Origin: Bacteroidales bacterium UBA3290
Lineage (GTDB): Bacteria > Bacteroidota > Bacteroidia > Bacteroidales > UBA932
Length of the DNA stretch: 30,633 nt
Assembly (NCBI GenBank): GCA_002361615.1
Contig: DETK01000023.1
Span: forward strand, 16,789-47,421
Direction of reading: 5' to 3'
The translations under genes were made by a program, and so were the position numbers. Shown piece by piece: positions 18,001-24,920 of this stretch (position 1 is the stretch's first letter; each line of letters opens with the position of its first letter). The notes beneath the pieces were generated by a model. It did not search any database. It was not told the origin of the DNA and worked only from the letters and a program-made list of their open reading frames with translations.

Positions 18001-18967
18001 GGCCCTCGTGAACCTGCACCACGGCAGCATCCGGGCCAACGTCCGCAAACAGGACGACAAGGTCACCGGTTCCGTCTTCTCCTTCTCCATCCCGCTGAAG
18101 AAAGAGATTTACAGCGATTCCGAGCGCGGAGAAAACACGGACGTCGCCACTGCGCTCGACCGGAACCTGAGCGAATATGTCGAAAAGGAGGCAGAAACCG
18201 GCACGGACAGCAACAAGCCGACCGTCGTGCTGATCGACGACGACTATGAGATCCTCTATTACCTGAAGAACCTCCTCGCCCCCTTCTACAACGTCCATTT
18301 CCGTTTCGACGCCCTGAGCGGCTACAAGATGATCGAGGAGGTGCAGCCCGACGTCATCATCTGCGACATGATGATGGTGGAGGTGGACGGCCTGCAGCTG
18401 TGCCGGATGGTCAAGGAGAACCTTTCGATGAGCCACATCCCGTTCGTGATGCTGACGGCCAAGTCCACGATGCGCGACCAGATCGACAGCCTCGGGGCCG
18501 GCGCGGACGCCTATGTAGTCAAGCCCTTCGAGCCGGAATACCTGATGGCCCTGATCAAGTCGATGATCGACAACCGAAGCCGCGTCCGGAAGATGCTGAG
18601 CACTTCCCTCTCCGTCCCCAGCTCCTCGAAAGAAGTCCTCAGCGGACAGGACAAGAGCTTTATGGACAAGCTCTACGCCATCATGAAGGAAAGTCTGCGC
18701 AACGGCGAGCTGGACATCGATTCGGTCGCCGAAAAGCTCGGCGTAAGCCGCTCCAAATTCTACTACAAGGTAAAAGCCCTCACCGGCCAGACACCCAACG
18801 AGTTCTTCACCACCTACAAACTCAACTACGGAGCCGAACTCCTCAAAAAAGGCAAGTACAAGATCTCCGCCATCGCCGACATGCTCGGCTTCAGCTCCCC
18901 CTCCCACTTCGCCGCCCAGTTCCGGAAACAATTCGGCATCCTCCCCAGCCAGTACATCAACGACTGA
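15044..18967 (+). CDS. Hybrid two-component system sensor/regulator (propeller, kinase, receiver, AraC)
   Basis: This 1307-residue protein combines sensing and transcription activation in one inner-membrane chain. The N-terminus resembles a lipobox (LLLTGC, Cys17). The periplasmic part (about 30-745) shows repeated beta-propeller blades such as GFHFDRNGYVWM and DLVIDSQGAVWVAT, followed by a Y_Y_Y-like region. A membrane segment lies at about 756-778. The HisKA domain has phospho-acceptor His809 in FFANISHEFRTPL. The ATPase domain has Asn920 in NLCSNAVKF and the ADTGIGIP box. The receiver domain has Asp1108 in IICDMMM. A C-terminal AraC helix-turn-helix occupies about 1205-1305. All catalytic residues are present. 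It is divergent from the susC operon, the usual arrangement for the regulator of a polysaccharide-utilisation locus, and the phased GTCCA repeats lie between them. Confidence 0.95.
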   Translation: MKYLFRTLLFALLLTGCSDAGLSVGTDTGVIVDNFGNNVITGFHFDRNGYVWMVPSSGRYLFRTDGSVIIRYEHSPDQPGSLAASKVNDLVIDSQGAVWVATQLGVDRFDQSRGCFDHIPIDDNNKYVIDMTRSQDDRICIITRRNLLELDRASGRFLRKIQLQQVTNSEPQVFFDSNDRLWLRQDNSLLCYDQGYNLLFKIDFQHITGSVVYDGNKFIWLVDSDTLTALNTHSFKDSRAGDLYPELSGKRARSILNVNDGIVVANTTDGPFLVDVFQDTATGLDQAEGNTRSILEYAQAGTRSMRTGPNGNLWASDMGGGYKHLVFSADRVPAQEEFVNYLVAESVSSEAQNTRFTWLLSRGRIAAYDRKAGRFTSVQDLNDLTEIVVSGISASEDGHVLLCSRFRSARPLELFRTEPDGSLVFEKRIKLPYAGIGTLDKKGHIYAVGAGTVVMEVDAEGSVREIANPFNDYACYATIVKPLSDGTILICLTDHPPVLLHPAEDRVEILEKEGLDQVYYTVATEDAEGRLWIGSSDKGLYLYDKTDSSLSRVESYPETMVNAIAADSAGNVFVTGDYSAVYRFGKGSGENGGPVWADYSDFPQEHRLFPLPDGSVALVGQDSYEWFNEERVNSAQAPNLLSRIYLTSGKRIIASFRADDYPARKVTLRLPRKTEDLNLYIGVMDRAKPFSRHYFFYDINHLPTGPRESFDNPQIPLYGVSRPFNTVRFWVTGPNKGTGTQPFTVRVLMNLLPGEIISIAVALSLLAAASVFWFLSRKKKEEAEAERIKREMTEKLNMENIDFFANISHEFRTPLTLIHGASSTLETSDTRALNIIRRNTDRMMKLVSQMLDFNKLDHGILKLHVKEEPVVEIIRAVKSDFELGASMKGLQLNLSGPDTDRKGYLDRDKLEKILYNLCSNAVKFTPPGGQVDISYDIDPADVLHVSIADTGIGIPEDALEAVFERFYRTRGTGKAGGTGIGLYYTRALVNLHHGSIRANVRKQDDKVTGSVFSFSIPLKKEIYSDSERGENTDVATALDRNLSEYVEKEAETGTDSNKPTVVLIDDDYEILYYLKNLLAPFYNVHFRFDALSGYKMIEEVQPDVIICDMMMVEVDGLQLCRMVKENLSMSHIPFVMLTAKSTMRDQIDSLGAGADAYVVKPFEPEYLMALIKSMIDNRSRVRKMLSTSLSVPSSSKEVLSGQDKSFMDKLYAIMKESLRNGELDIDSVAEKLGVSRSKFYYKVKALTGQTPNEFFTTYKLNYGAELLKKGKYKISAIADMLGFSSPSHFAAQFRKQFGILPSQYIND

Positions 18968-19002
18968 CACCCCACCCATCAATTATTCAGCTAACTAGTT
19001 CC

Positions 19003-19020
19003 CCAAAACCTATATTTTGG
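19003..19020 (+). terminator. Weak hairpin after the hybrid regulator
   Basis: CCAAAA and TTTTGG flank a 6-nt loop, followed by an AT-rich run, in the 117-bp gap between the convergent regulator and Fic genes. The stem is weak, so terminator function is uncertain. Confidence 0.3.
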
Positions 19021-19084
19021 AAGAATTATTTATTTATGCCGTTTTTTAGTACGAAATTCTCTCTGATAAGTATCGGGGTCCTCC

Positions 19085-20590
19085 TCAGCCAACGATGCCG
19101 GCGAGGAGGGATGCAAATTCGCTTATGTCTCCTTGAACACTCGCCCGTTCAAGCGCAGACATATATTTGTCTCGGATTTCCTTTTGAATGATAGTCCATC
19201 TATAACCTCCGGATGCCAGCATTACGTTCATCATAAATCTTCCCATTCGGCCGTTACCGTCCATATACGGGTGTATGAAAGTGAAGATGAAATGACCCAG
19301 CACAGCCCTCACCCACGCATCTTCTTCACTTTTAAGCAGGTCAAAAAGTACCGGCATCGCATCCAGGACAGCCTCGGGATTGAGCGGTGTATGCATCGAA
19401 TTGCGGATATAGACCTGCGCAGTCCTATACCCTACAATATCTCCTGCTTTGATTATACCGGCCATCACAGACGGAGCGAACATCTCCTGATACCATATCC
19501 TGTGGTCTTTCTCAACAACAACGCCAGCATTCTTGCCATCGAAAATTGCCAGCAGGCTTTTCTTGACTTCCTGAAATGCCTGCCAATATCCACGTGCCGC
19601 AAGGGCGGTTTTATCTTCTTTGTCGGACGCATTCTCGTCCGGCTTCCAGTTGCCGCTGCGGACTTTCTCAATAAGTTCTTCGGAAACCTTGTATCCCTCT
19701 ATCGACAAAGAATGATAGGCATCCAGCTTATATCGGTCCTCAACATCCTTCATATAGGCTTCGATGCCGATTCCTGCAGGTACAGAAGGTTTAACAGCTA
19801 GTACCACATCGCGCATACTTTTCCACATCAGGCGAATGCGCGTGGCATAGGGTGACAGGTCCCTGACAAACTCATACTTGTCGGTAAATGGATCTTCTTC
19901 ACGGATAACGTATCCGAAACGATTCATCGTGGTTTTAATCTCATCGGCGACCGAAAGCATCTGGACATTCCTGAATGCACCTATCAATCTACCTGCGCGT
20001 GACGAACGTCCCTTGTCGAGAAGGTATGGCAGCACCTGCGATGAATCCCTTATAGCGGAAAGAGCCGTTCTGGCAGTGATGCTGCTGCGCTGGAAAAGAA
20101 TCGGCGATGACATCACCAAAGCTTCGGGGATGCTGTAAACATTCAAACCATATCGGCTTTCCGTGTCAATATCGGCTGCGCAATCCGCTTTCAGAAAAAA
20201 AATACTGCATCCGAAAGGAAGGCTCACGCTTGTGTTGTTGCACTTTCGCGAGCGTATAATCAATTGTGGAAGGACAGTCCAATTGCCAGTCTGAACAGCC
20301 AATGACACCTCAGCCGACAGACACCATTCATCTCCAAGCTTTTCGCGCACATACTCGGAAATGAACCTCCAGTATGAAATATACCAGGCCGTCGTATCGC
20401 CGGACTCGGCTGCAGGATCTGACTGAATATACCATCCCCCGACGACTTTCATCAGAAAGCCGTTTTCAACAAGACGTTCCTGATGGGTTCTGCTGATCTC
20501 CGAAGACCTGATTACAGGGCTACTCTTCGACTCTTGTATCTGTCTCAGAACGTCGAGCGACTGTGCAAGTTTCTCTGAAGGTATTGCCAT
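19085..20590 (-). CDS. Fic-domain protein with N-terminal AbiEi-like region
   Basis: This 501-residue protein is predicted to transfer AMP, or another nucleotide moiety, to a target protein. The Fic core motif HPYMDGNGRMGR (440-451) is complete, with catalytic His440. A motif fitting the inhibitory helix (S/T)xxxE(G/N) appears as Ser294-Leu-Ser-Ile-Glu298-Gly299, N-terminal to the Fic fold, as in self-inhibited class II Fic proteins. Residues 1 to about 215 resemble the AbiEi-type antitoxin/regulator fold (helix-turn-helix-like start, then a mixed alpha/beta part); that is a weaker call. There is no signal peptide, so it acts in the cytoplasm. Base composition is clearly more AT-rich than in flanking genes and codon use differs, and the gene sits beside a tRNA 3' end, suggesting acquisition. 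It has its own promoter (20623-20653). Targets are unknown. Confidence 0.88.
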   Translation of the reverse strand: MAIPSEKLAQSLDVLRQIQESKSSPVIRSSEISRTHQERLVENGFLMKVVGGWYIQSDPAAESGDTTAWYISYWRFISEYVREKLGDEWCLSAEVSLAVQTGNWTVLPQLIIRSRKCNNTSVSLPFGCSIFFLKADCAADIDTESRYGLNVYSIPEALVMSSPILFQRSSITARTALSAIRDSSQVLPYLLDKGRSSRAGRLIGAFRNVQMLSVADEIKTTMNRFGYVIREEDPFTDKYEFVRDLSPYATRIRLMWKSMRDVVLAVKPSVPAGIGIEAYMKDVEDRYKLDAYHSLSIEGYKVSEELIEKVRSGNWKPDENASDKEDKTALAARGYWQAFQEVKKSLLAIFDGKNAGVVVEKDHRIWYQEMFAPSVMAGIIKAGDIVGYRTAQVYIRNSMHTPLNPEAVLDAMPVLFDLLKSEEDAWVRAVLGHFIFTFIHPYMDGNGRMGRFMMNVMLASGGYRWTIIQKEIRDKYMSALERASVQGDISEFASLLAGIVG

Positions 20591-20622
20591 ATTCTTGCAA
20601 CATTACACGTTAATTTATGATG

Positions 20623-20653
20623 CAAAGATACACTTTAATTTTTGTCGCGCAAA
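20623..20653 (-). promoter_or_regulatory. Promoter of the Fic gene
   Basis: On the minus strand TTTG (20653 to 20650), a 19-nt spacer and TATCTTTG (20630 to 20623) match the Bacteroidetes consensus. The leader would be about 28 nt. Confidence 0.7.
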
Positions 20654-20682
20654 TACAATAGGTTTTTCACCCCGCACGGGAA

Positions 20683-20719
20683 TACGAAAAAAGCTCGGCT
20701 GCGCCGAGCTTTTTTCGTA
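20683..20719 (-). terminator. Rho-independent terminator of tRNA-Arg
   Basis: A perfect 17-bp stem (20683-20699 with 20703-20719, loop TGC) has an A6/T6 pair flanking GCTCGGC/GCCGAGC. It directly follows the tRNA on the minus strand and overlaps its last two bases. With two mismatches the pairing continues into the tRNA to 20730 (see findings). Confidence 0.85.
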
Positions 20720-20789
20720 CCCCCGTGCGGAATCGAACCGCAACCGTCAGAACCGGAATCTGAAATTCTATCCATTAAACTACGGAGGC
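20718..20789 (-). tRNA. tRNA-Arg (anticodon CCG)
   Basis: A 72-nt cloverleaf folds on the minus strand: acceptor GCCTCCG with CGGGGGT (one G-T and one T-G wobble), D arm GTTT/GAAT, anticodon stem TCAGA/TCTGA with loop TTCCGGT (anticodon CCG), a 4-nt variable loop, T stem TGCGG/CCGCA with loop TTCGATT, and discriminator A. CCA is not encoded. The anticodon reads CGG arginine codons. The terminator hairpin starts at the discriminator base. The tRNA is divergent from the carboxyltransferase gene and upstream of the Fic gene on the same strand. Confidence 0.93.
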
Positions 20790-20792
20790 CGG

Positions 20793-20806
20793 TTTGCACG
20801 TGCAAA
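20793..20806. promoter_or_regulatory. 14-bp perfect palindrome between tRNA-Arg and the carboxyltransferase gene
   Basis: TTTGCACGTGCAAA is its own reverse complement. It overlaps the putative -7 element of the tRNA promoter (TATCTTTG, minus strand, 20810 to 20803) and lies 5 bp before the -33 TTG of the divergent gene. Operator function is inference. Confidence 0.4.
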
Positions 20807-20810
20807 GATA
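20803..20810 (-). promoter_or_regulatory. -7 element of the tRNA-Arg promoter
   Basis: TATCTTTG on the minus strand lies 13 bp before the mature tRNA 5' end. No clear -33 match is seen. Confidence 0.5.
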
Positions 20811-20841
20811 TTGTTTTTCTTTGATTATTTCGCTACATTTG
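20811..20841 (+). promoter_or_regulatory. Putative promoter of the carboxyltransferase gene
   Basis: TTG at 20811-20813, a 20-nt spacer and TACATTTG at 20834-20841 fit the Bacteroidetes consensus. The leader is about 47 nt. Confidence 0.5.
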
Positions 20842-20892
20842 CATAATGTTTTGACGGAATTTCCATACAAATCATAACTACAACCCTACGAT

Positions 20893-22677
20893 ATGGCTCG
20901 TGAAATCAAATTTTCGCTCGTTTATCGAGACATGTGGCAGTCATCCGGCAAATATACGGCCCGGGTTGACCAGCTCAAAGAAATAGCTCCAGTAATCATC
21001 GACATGGGGTGCTTCGACCGCGTGGAAACGAACGGCGGTGCGTTCGAACAGGTCCAGCTCCTCTATGGCCAGAACCCGAACAAGGCGGTCCGTGCCTTTA
21101 CGGAGCCGCTTCATAAGGCGGGTATCCAGACCCACATGCTCGACCGTGGTCTGAATGCCCTCCGCATGTACCCCTGCCCTGTCGATGTGCGCAAGCTCAT
21201 GTACAAGGTCAAGCACGCCCAGGGCGTCGATATCACGCGTATCTTCGACGGCCTGAACGATGCCAACAACATCATCCCTTCGATCAAGTACGCCATCGAA
21301 GGCGGCATGATCCCCCAGGCTTCCCTGTGCATCACGTACTCCCCGATCCATACCGTGGAGTATTACACCTCTCTGGCCGAGAAACTCATCGAAGCCGGCG
21401 CCCAGGAAATCTGCCTCAAGGACATGGCCGGTATCGGCCGTCCCTGGTCGGTAGGCCAGATCATCGCGGGGATCAAGAAGAAACACCCCGACATCATCGT
21501 CCAGTATCACGGCCATACAGGTCCCGGTTTCTCCGTCGCTTCGATGCTCGAGGCCGCAAAGGCCGGTGTCGATGTGCTCGACGTAGCCATGGAACCGCTC
21601 TCCTGGGGCAAGATCCATCCCGACGTGATCACCATCCGCGCCATGCTCAAGGATGCCGGTTTCCAGGTGAAGGACATCAACATGAAGGCTTATATGGAAG
21701 CCCGCGCCCTCACGCAGAAGTTCATCGACGACTTCCTGGGCTACTTCATCGAGCCGACCAACCATCACCTCACCTCCCTGCTCGTGGGCTGCGGCCTTCC
21801 GGGCGGCATGATGGGTTCCATGATGGCCGACCTCAAGGGCGTCCATCCCGCCGTGAACATGTACCTGCGCAACAACGGCAAACCCGAAGTTTCGCTCGAC
21901 GACCTGGTGGTCAAACTCTTCGAAGAGGTTGAATATGTATGGCCGAAAGTCGGTTATCCGCCGTTGGTGACCCCGTTCAGCCAGTATGTGAAGAACATCG
22001 CCCTGATGAACATCATGGCCGAAGCACAGGGCAAGCCTCGCTACAGCCTGCTCACCGACAAGAGCATCTGGGGCATGATCCTGGGCCGCAGCGGCAAGCT
22101 GCCCGGACCGGTCGCTCCGGAAATCAAGGAACTCGCCGCCAAGCAGGGCTTCGAATTCTTCGAAGGCGACGTCCAGGCCCTCTATCCGGACGATATGGAC
22201 GACTACCGCAAGGAGATGAAGGAGAACGGCTGGGAATTCGGTCCCGACGACGAGGAACTCTTCGAGCTGGCCATGCACCCGACGCAGTACCGCGACTACA
22301 AGAGCGGCGCCGCCGAGAAGCGCTTCAAGAACGATCTGGAGGCCGCCCGTGCCAAGGCCGGCGCCCCGATCATCGTCGAGCGCCCGGTCGTGGAGCGTCC
22401 CGCCTTCGACATCGAGAAGTACACCGAACAGCACCCGAATGCACAGCCCATCCAGACCCCGGCTGCCGGTACCCTCACCTGGACCGTCGAACCGTCGGGC
22501 GATTCCATCGCTCCGGCCATCGGCACCAAGATCGAGGAAGGCAAACCCGCCTGCTGGGTCCAGGCCTACTACGGCGTGGAGGAATGCAAGGCCCTCAAGA
22601 GCGGCCGCATCGTCTCGATCAACGCCAAACAGGGCGACAAGGTCGTCAAGGGGCAGATTGTGGGCTTTATCGAATAA
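20893..22677 (+). CDS. Oxaloacetate decarboxylase alpha / pyruvate carboxylase subunit B-like carboxyltransferase
   Basis: This 594-residue protein has the carboxyltransferase fold that moves CO2 between biotin and pyruvate/oxaloacetate. The HMGL-like barrel (about 5-270) has metal ligand Asp13 in VYRDMWQSS, the lysine expected to be carbamylated, Lys176 in CLKDMAG, and the HxH pair His206/His208 in QYHGHTG. The PYC/OADA conserved domain follows (about 290-490), then a linker containing VERPVVERP and a biotinyl/lipoyl-like domain (about 525-594). The biotin motif is abnormal: where EAMKM is expected the chain reads EECKALKSG, with Lys566 preceded by Cys and the loop shortened by about four residues. 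It may depend on a separate biotin carrier. The gene is monocistronic with a terminator at 22718. The direction of reaction (decarboxylase or carboxylase) cannot be told from this subunit. Confidence 0.85.
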   Translation: MAREIKFSLVYRDMWQSSGKYTARVDQLKEIAPVIIDMGCFDRVETNGGAFEQVQLLYGQNPNKAVRAFTEPLHKAGIQTHMLDRGLNALRMYPCPVDVRKLMYKVKHAQGVDITRIFDGLNDANNIIPSIKYAIEGGMIPQASLCITYSPIHTVEYYTSLAEKLIEAGAQEICLKDMAGIGRPWSVGQIIAGIKKKHPDIIVQYHGHTGPGFSVASMLEAAKAGVDVLDVAMEPLSWGKIHPDVITIRAMLKDAGFQVKDINMKAYMEARALTQKFIDDFLGYFIEPTNHHLTSLLVGCGLPGGMMGSMMADLKGVHPAVNMYLRNNGKPEVSLDDLVVKLFEEVEYVWPKVGYPPLVTPFSQYVKNIALMNIMAEAQGKPRYSLLTDKSIWGMILGRSGKLPGPVAPEIKELAAKQGFEFFEGDVQALYPDDMDDYRKEMKENGWEFGPDDEELFELAMHPTQYRDYKSGAAEKRFKNDLEAARAKAGAPIIVERPVVERPAFDIEKYTEQHPNAQPIQTPAAGTLTWTVEPSGDSIAPAIGTKIEEGKPACWVQAYYGVEECKALKSGRIVSINAKQGDKVVKGQIVGFIE

Positions 22678-22717
22678 AGCTGAAGGTCAACCTATTGATA
22701 ACCAGTTGTTTACAAAG

Positions 22718-22748
22718 AATAGCCCCTCTTCAGCAAAGAGGGGCTATT
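22718..22748. terminator. Bidirectional terminator between convergent genes
   Basis: A perfect 13-bp stem (AATAGCCCCTCTT at 22718-22730 with its complement at 22736-22748, loop CAGCA) is flanked by AT-rich ends on both sides. It lies between the carboxyltransferase gene (plus) and the MBL-fold gene (minus) and can serve both. Confidence 0.85.
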
Positions 22749-22789
22749 TCATACAAATCAATGGCCTTTAAGCACTTAGCCTCCAGCCG

Positions 22790-23431
22790 CTAGTTCAACA
22801 ACTCAATCGACGGATCCAATTTTGCCCGGAGCGCCGGGACGTCGATCTCGAAATAGTGATAGGCGTAGAGATACCTGGGCTTGATCAGGTTTGCGGCCTT
22901 GATGAATTCCTCGTCGGTCATCGTGTAGGGAAGATTCTTCGGGAGGAAGGCCAGGTCGATCTTCGGCAGTTCCTGCATCTCGGGGATAGGCTCGGTATCG
23001 CCGGCCAGATAGACCTTGAAGCCGTCGAAGTCGAGCACATATCCGTTGCCCACGCCACGCGGGTGGAACAGTTCGCCGGAAGGGTTGCGCCGGTTCACGT
23101 TGTACGATTCGACCGCCATGACCTGGATCCCCTCCCACGTACAGAACTGGTCGTTGGCCAGCACGATGTAGCGGTCGTCCACCGGACCCACGTTCTGGCT
23201 CGCGACAAACGTCGTGTCGGGCGTCTCGATTTCGCAGAGCGCCTTCTCGTCATAGTGGTCGTAGTGGTTGTGGGTAATCAGGATCAGGTCGGCCGGCGGG
23301 AAGCCCTTGAAGGAGCACACCTCGCTGTACGGGTCGGCATAGATGACCTTGCCATCTATGTCGAACCGTACGGAGGCGTGTCCCAGCACCTCGACCCGGA
23401 GTTTCCCCATCGGGGTGTCGAAGGTCTTCAT
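22790..23431 (-). CDS. MBL-fold metallo-hydrolase (UlaG-like)
   Basis: This 213-residue metallo-beta-lactamase-fold protein has no signal peptide and is therefore cytoplasmic. The metal motif HNHYDHYD places His54, His56, Asp58 and His59; Asp145 in LAGDTEP and His192 in AYHYFE complete a plausible two-metal site. The family hydrolyses lactones, phosphodiesters or related bonds; the UlaG-type subfamily includes L-ascorbate-6-phosphate lactonase, but the substrate here is unknown. Its ATG follows the susD stop after one base (TAG, T, ATG), so it is translationally coupled to susD and is the last gene of the second SusC/SusD operon. The frame is open further upstream inside susD (to 23662), but the start at 23431 gives the family-typical N-terminus MKTFDTPMGKLRVEVLGHAS. 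Confidence 0.88.
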   Translation of the reverse strand: MKTFDTPMGKLRVEVLGHASVRFDIDGKVIYADPYSEVCSFKGFPPADLILITHNHYDHYDEKALCEIETPDTTFVASQNVGPVDDRYIVLANDQFCTWEGIQVMAVESYNVNRRNPSGELFHPRGVGNGYVLDFDGFKVYLAGDTEPIPEMQELPKIDLAFLPKNLPYTMTDEEFIKAANLIKPRYLYAYHYFEIDVPALRAKLDPSIELLN

Positions 23432-23432
23432 A

Positions 23433-24902
23433 CTAGTAGCCCGGATTCTGCTGGATCGTGGGATTGGCGTTGATCTCGTTCTGGCCGATCGGGAGGATGC
23501 AGCGGAAGAACGTGCGGTCGATGTGGCTCTCACGATAGGTCGTGGAGGTACCGAATCCCCAGGCATCGTCTTCGAAGTAGATGGTCCGGTTCTGGCGCAT
23601 CGCCTCGAAGAAGAGCAGGCCCTCGCCCAGGAGCTCGCGCCTGTACTCGTTGTAGATGGCATCGACGCTCACCGTACCGGCGGTCCAGGGCGTGTAGTTC
23701 GGGTTGCGCCGTGCGATCGCGTTCAGCAGGTCGGCTGCCTTGCCGTTGTTGCCGGCGCGGCAGTTGGCCTCCGCTGCGAGCAGATAGACCTCGGAGAGAC
23801 GGATGACCTTGATGTTCACGGCCGTGGAAGTGGACTTGCCGTCACCGGCCAGGCTCGGGCTGCCGCTGTACTTGTAGCAGCACACGGGCCAGTTGCTCCG
23901 CTCCTCTTCGCCGTACATGTGGTCGTAGTCCATCACGCCCCAGCGGACATCGGCATCGTCCATGATCGCGTGCCAGTATTCGCTGGCGCTGAAGCAGCCG
24001 TAGGCCGACGAGTTGCCGTGGTTCTTGCGGCGGAACAGGATGCCGTAGGCGCTGCCGCCCAGGTCACCTTCGCTCGGGAAGATACCCAGTTCGAAGATGG
24101 ATTCGGAACCGTTCTGCTTCGTCCACGAAGCCACCCATTCCTCAGGCTCGTAGAGCTTGTAGGTGCCGCTGTCGATGACATTGGCGAAAGCCGAGGCGGC
24201 GCCGGAGAAGTTGTCCATATACATGTACACCTTGCCCAGGATGGCCTGGTTCGCATAGTAGTTGATGTAGCCGAGCGTCTTCTTGGTCGAGAGCAGCGGG
24301 GCGCCCTTGGTCAGGTCGGCCACGATCTGCGTGTAGACCTCCTCCACCGTGTTGCGCTGGAGCTGCGCACCGGCATCGACCGGTTCGGTGACGACAGCCA
24401 CGCCCAGGGCGGACTTGTTCATGTTGTACGGCTGGCCGTAGAGTCGGACCAGGTCGAAGTGGATGAGCGCGCGGGCCGTATAGGCCTGGCCGAGGATATT
24501 GTCCAGTCCGCTGGTAGACGTACCGGCGGCTTTCAGTTCCTCGATGTTCTTGATGATGTTGTTGGCCTGGAGCAGGCAGTTGTACATCTGGGACCACAGG
24601 CCGGAGTAGGTGTTCGACTGCTGGGTGTGGGCGTAATAGTACATCGTGGAGCCCGTGTAACCGGCGGTGTAGATGGTGAAGTCACCACCCTTGGCGTCGC
24701 CGACCATCAGGAAGGTCTGGCCGTAGTAGCTCGAAGAGGTCATTTTGCGCATCAGGCCGTTGAGCATGACCTGGGCGTCCGACTCGCTGGTGATACAGGT
24801 CGAGGAGTCCGCCTGGTTGCTCGGAGACACATCCAGGAAACCTTCACACGAGACGAAGGTCAGCAGGCAGAAGAACGAAAGGATGATTGCTATCTTTTTC
24901 AT
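23433..24902 (-). CDS. SusD/RagB-family lipoprotein (second locus)
   Basis: This 489-residue surface lipoprotein is the partner of the SusC at 24921-28082. The lipobox LTFVSC (Cys19) is followed by EGFLDVSPSNQ, a typical SusD start. TPR-type helices occupy about 35-290 and the C-terminal SusD domain ends in LPIGQNEINANPTIQQNPGY with the usual QNPGY. It begins 18 nt after the susC stop and has a GGAGGA Shine-Dalgarno sequence 7 nt before the ATG. It ends one base before the MBL-fold gene. The ligand is unknown. Because no glycoside hydrolase, lyase or esterase follows, the substrate may be small, non-glycan, or processed by enzymes encoded elsewhere. Confidence 0.94.
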   Translation of the reverse strand: MKKIAIILSFFCLLTFVSCEGFLDVSPSNQADSSTCITSESDAQVMLNGLMRKMTSSSYYGQTFLMVGDAKGGDFTIYTAGYTGSTMYYYAHTQQSNTYSGLWSQMYNCLLQANNIIKNIEELKAAGTSTSGLDNILGQAYTARALIHFDLVRLYGQPYNMNKSALGVAVVTEPVDAGAQLQRNTVEEVYTQIVADLTKGAPLLSTKKTLGYINYYANQAILGKVYMYMDNFSGAASAFANVIDSGTYKLYEPEEWVASWTKQNGSESIFELGIFPSEGDLGGSAYGILFRRKNHGNSSAYGCFSASEYWHAIMDDADVRWGVMDYDHMYGEEERSNWPVCCYKYSGSPSLAGDGKSTSTAVNIKVIRLSEVYLLAAEANCRAGNNGKAADLLNAIARRNPNYTPWTAGTVSVDAIYNEYRRELLGEGLLFFEAMRQNRTIYFEDDAWGFGTSTTYRESHIDRTFFRCILPIGQNEINANPTIQQNPGY

Positions 24903-24909
24903 AATTGTG

Positions 24910-24915
24910 TCCTCC
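24910..24915 (-). promoter_or_regulatory. Strong Shine-Dalgarno sequence of the second susD
   Basis: The minus strand reads GGAGGA seven bases before the ATG. The junction GGAGGACACAATTATG differs at only two of 16 positions from that of the first susD. Confidence 0.75.
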
Positions 24916-24920
24916 GTGAT

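Noticed and set aside
19003..20789. Integration-site duplication flanking the Fic gene
   Set aside because: The repeat of the tRNA end at 20672-20680 is inverted and adjacent, and I found no direct copy of the tRNA 3' end near 19000 and no integrase.
23432..23662. Upstream extension of the MBL-fold frame into susD
   Set aside because: The extension is Ser/Arg/Thr-rich out-of-frame susD sequence; the family N-terminus begins at 23431.
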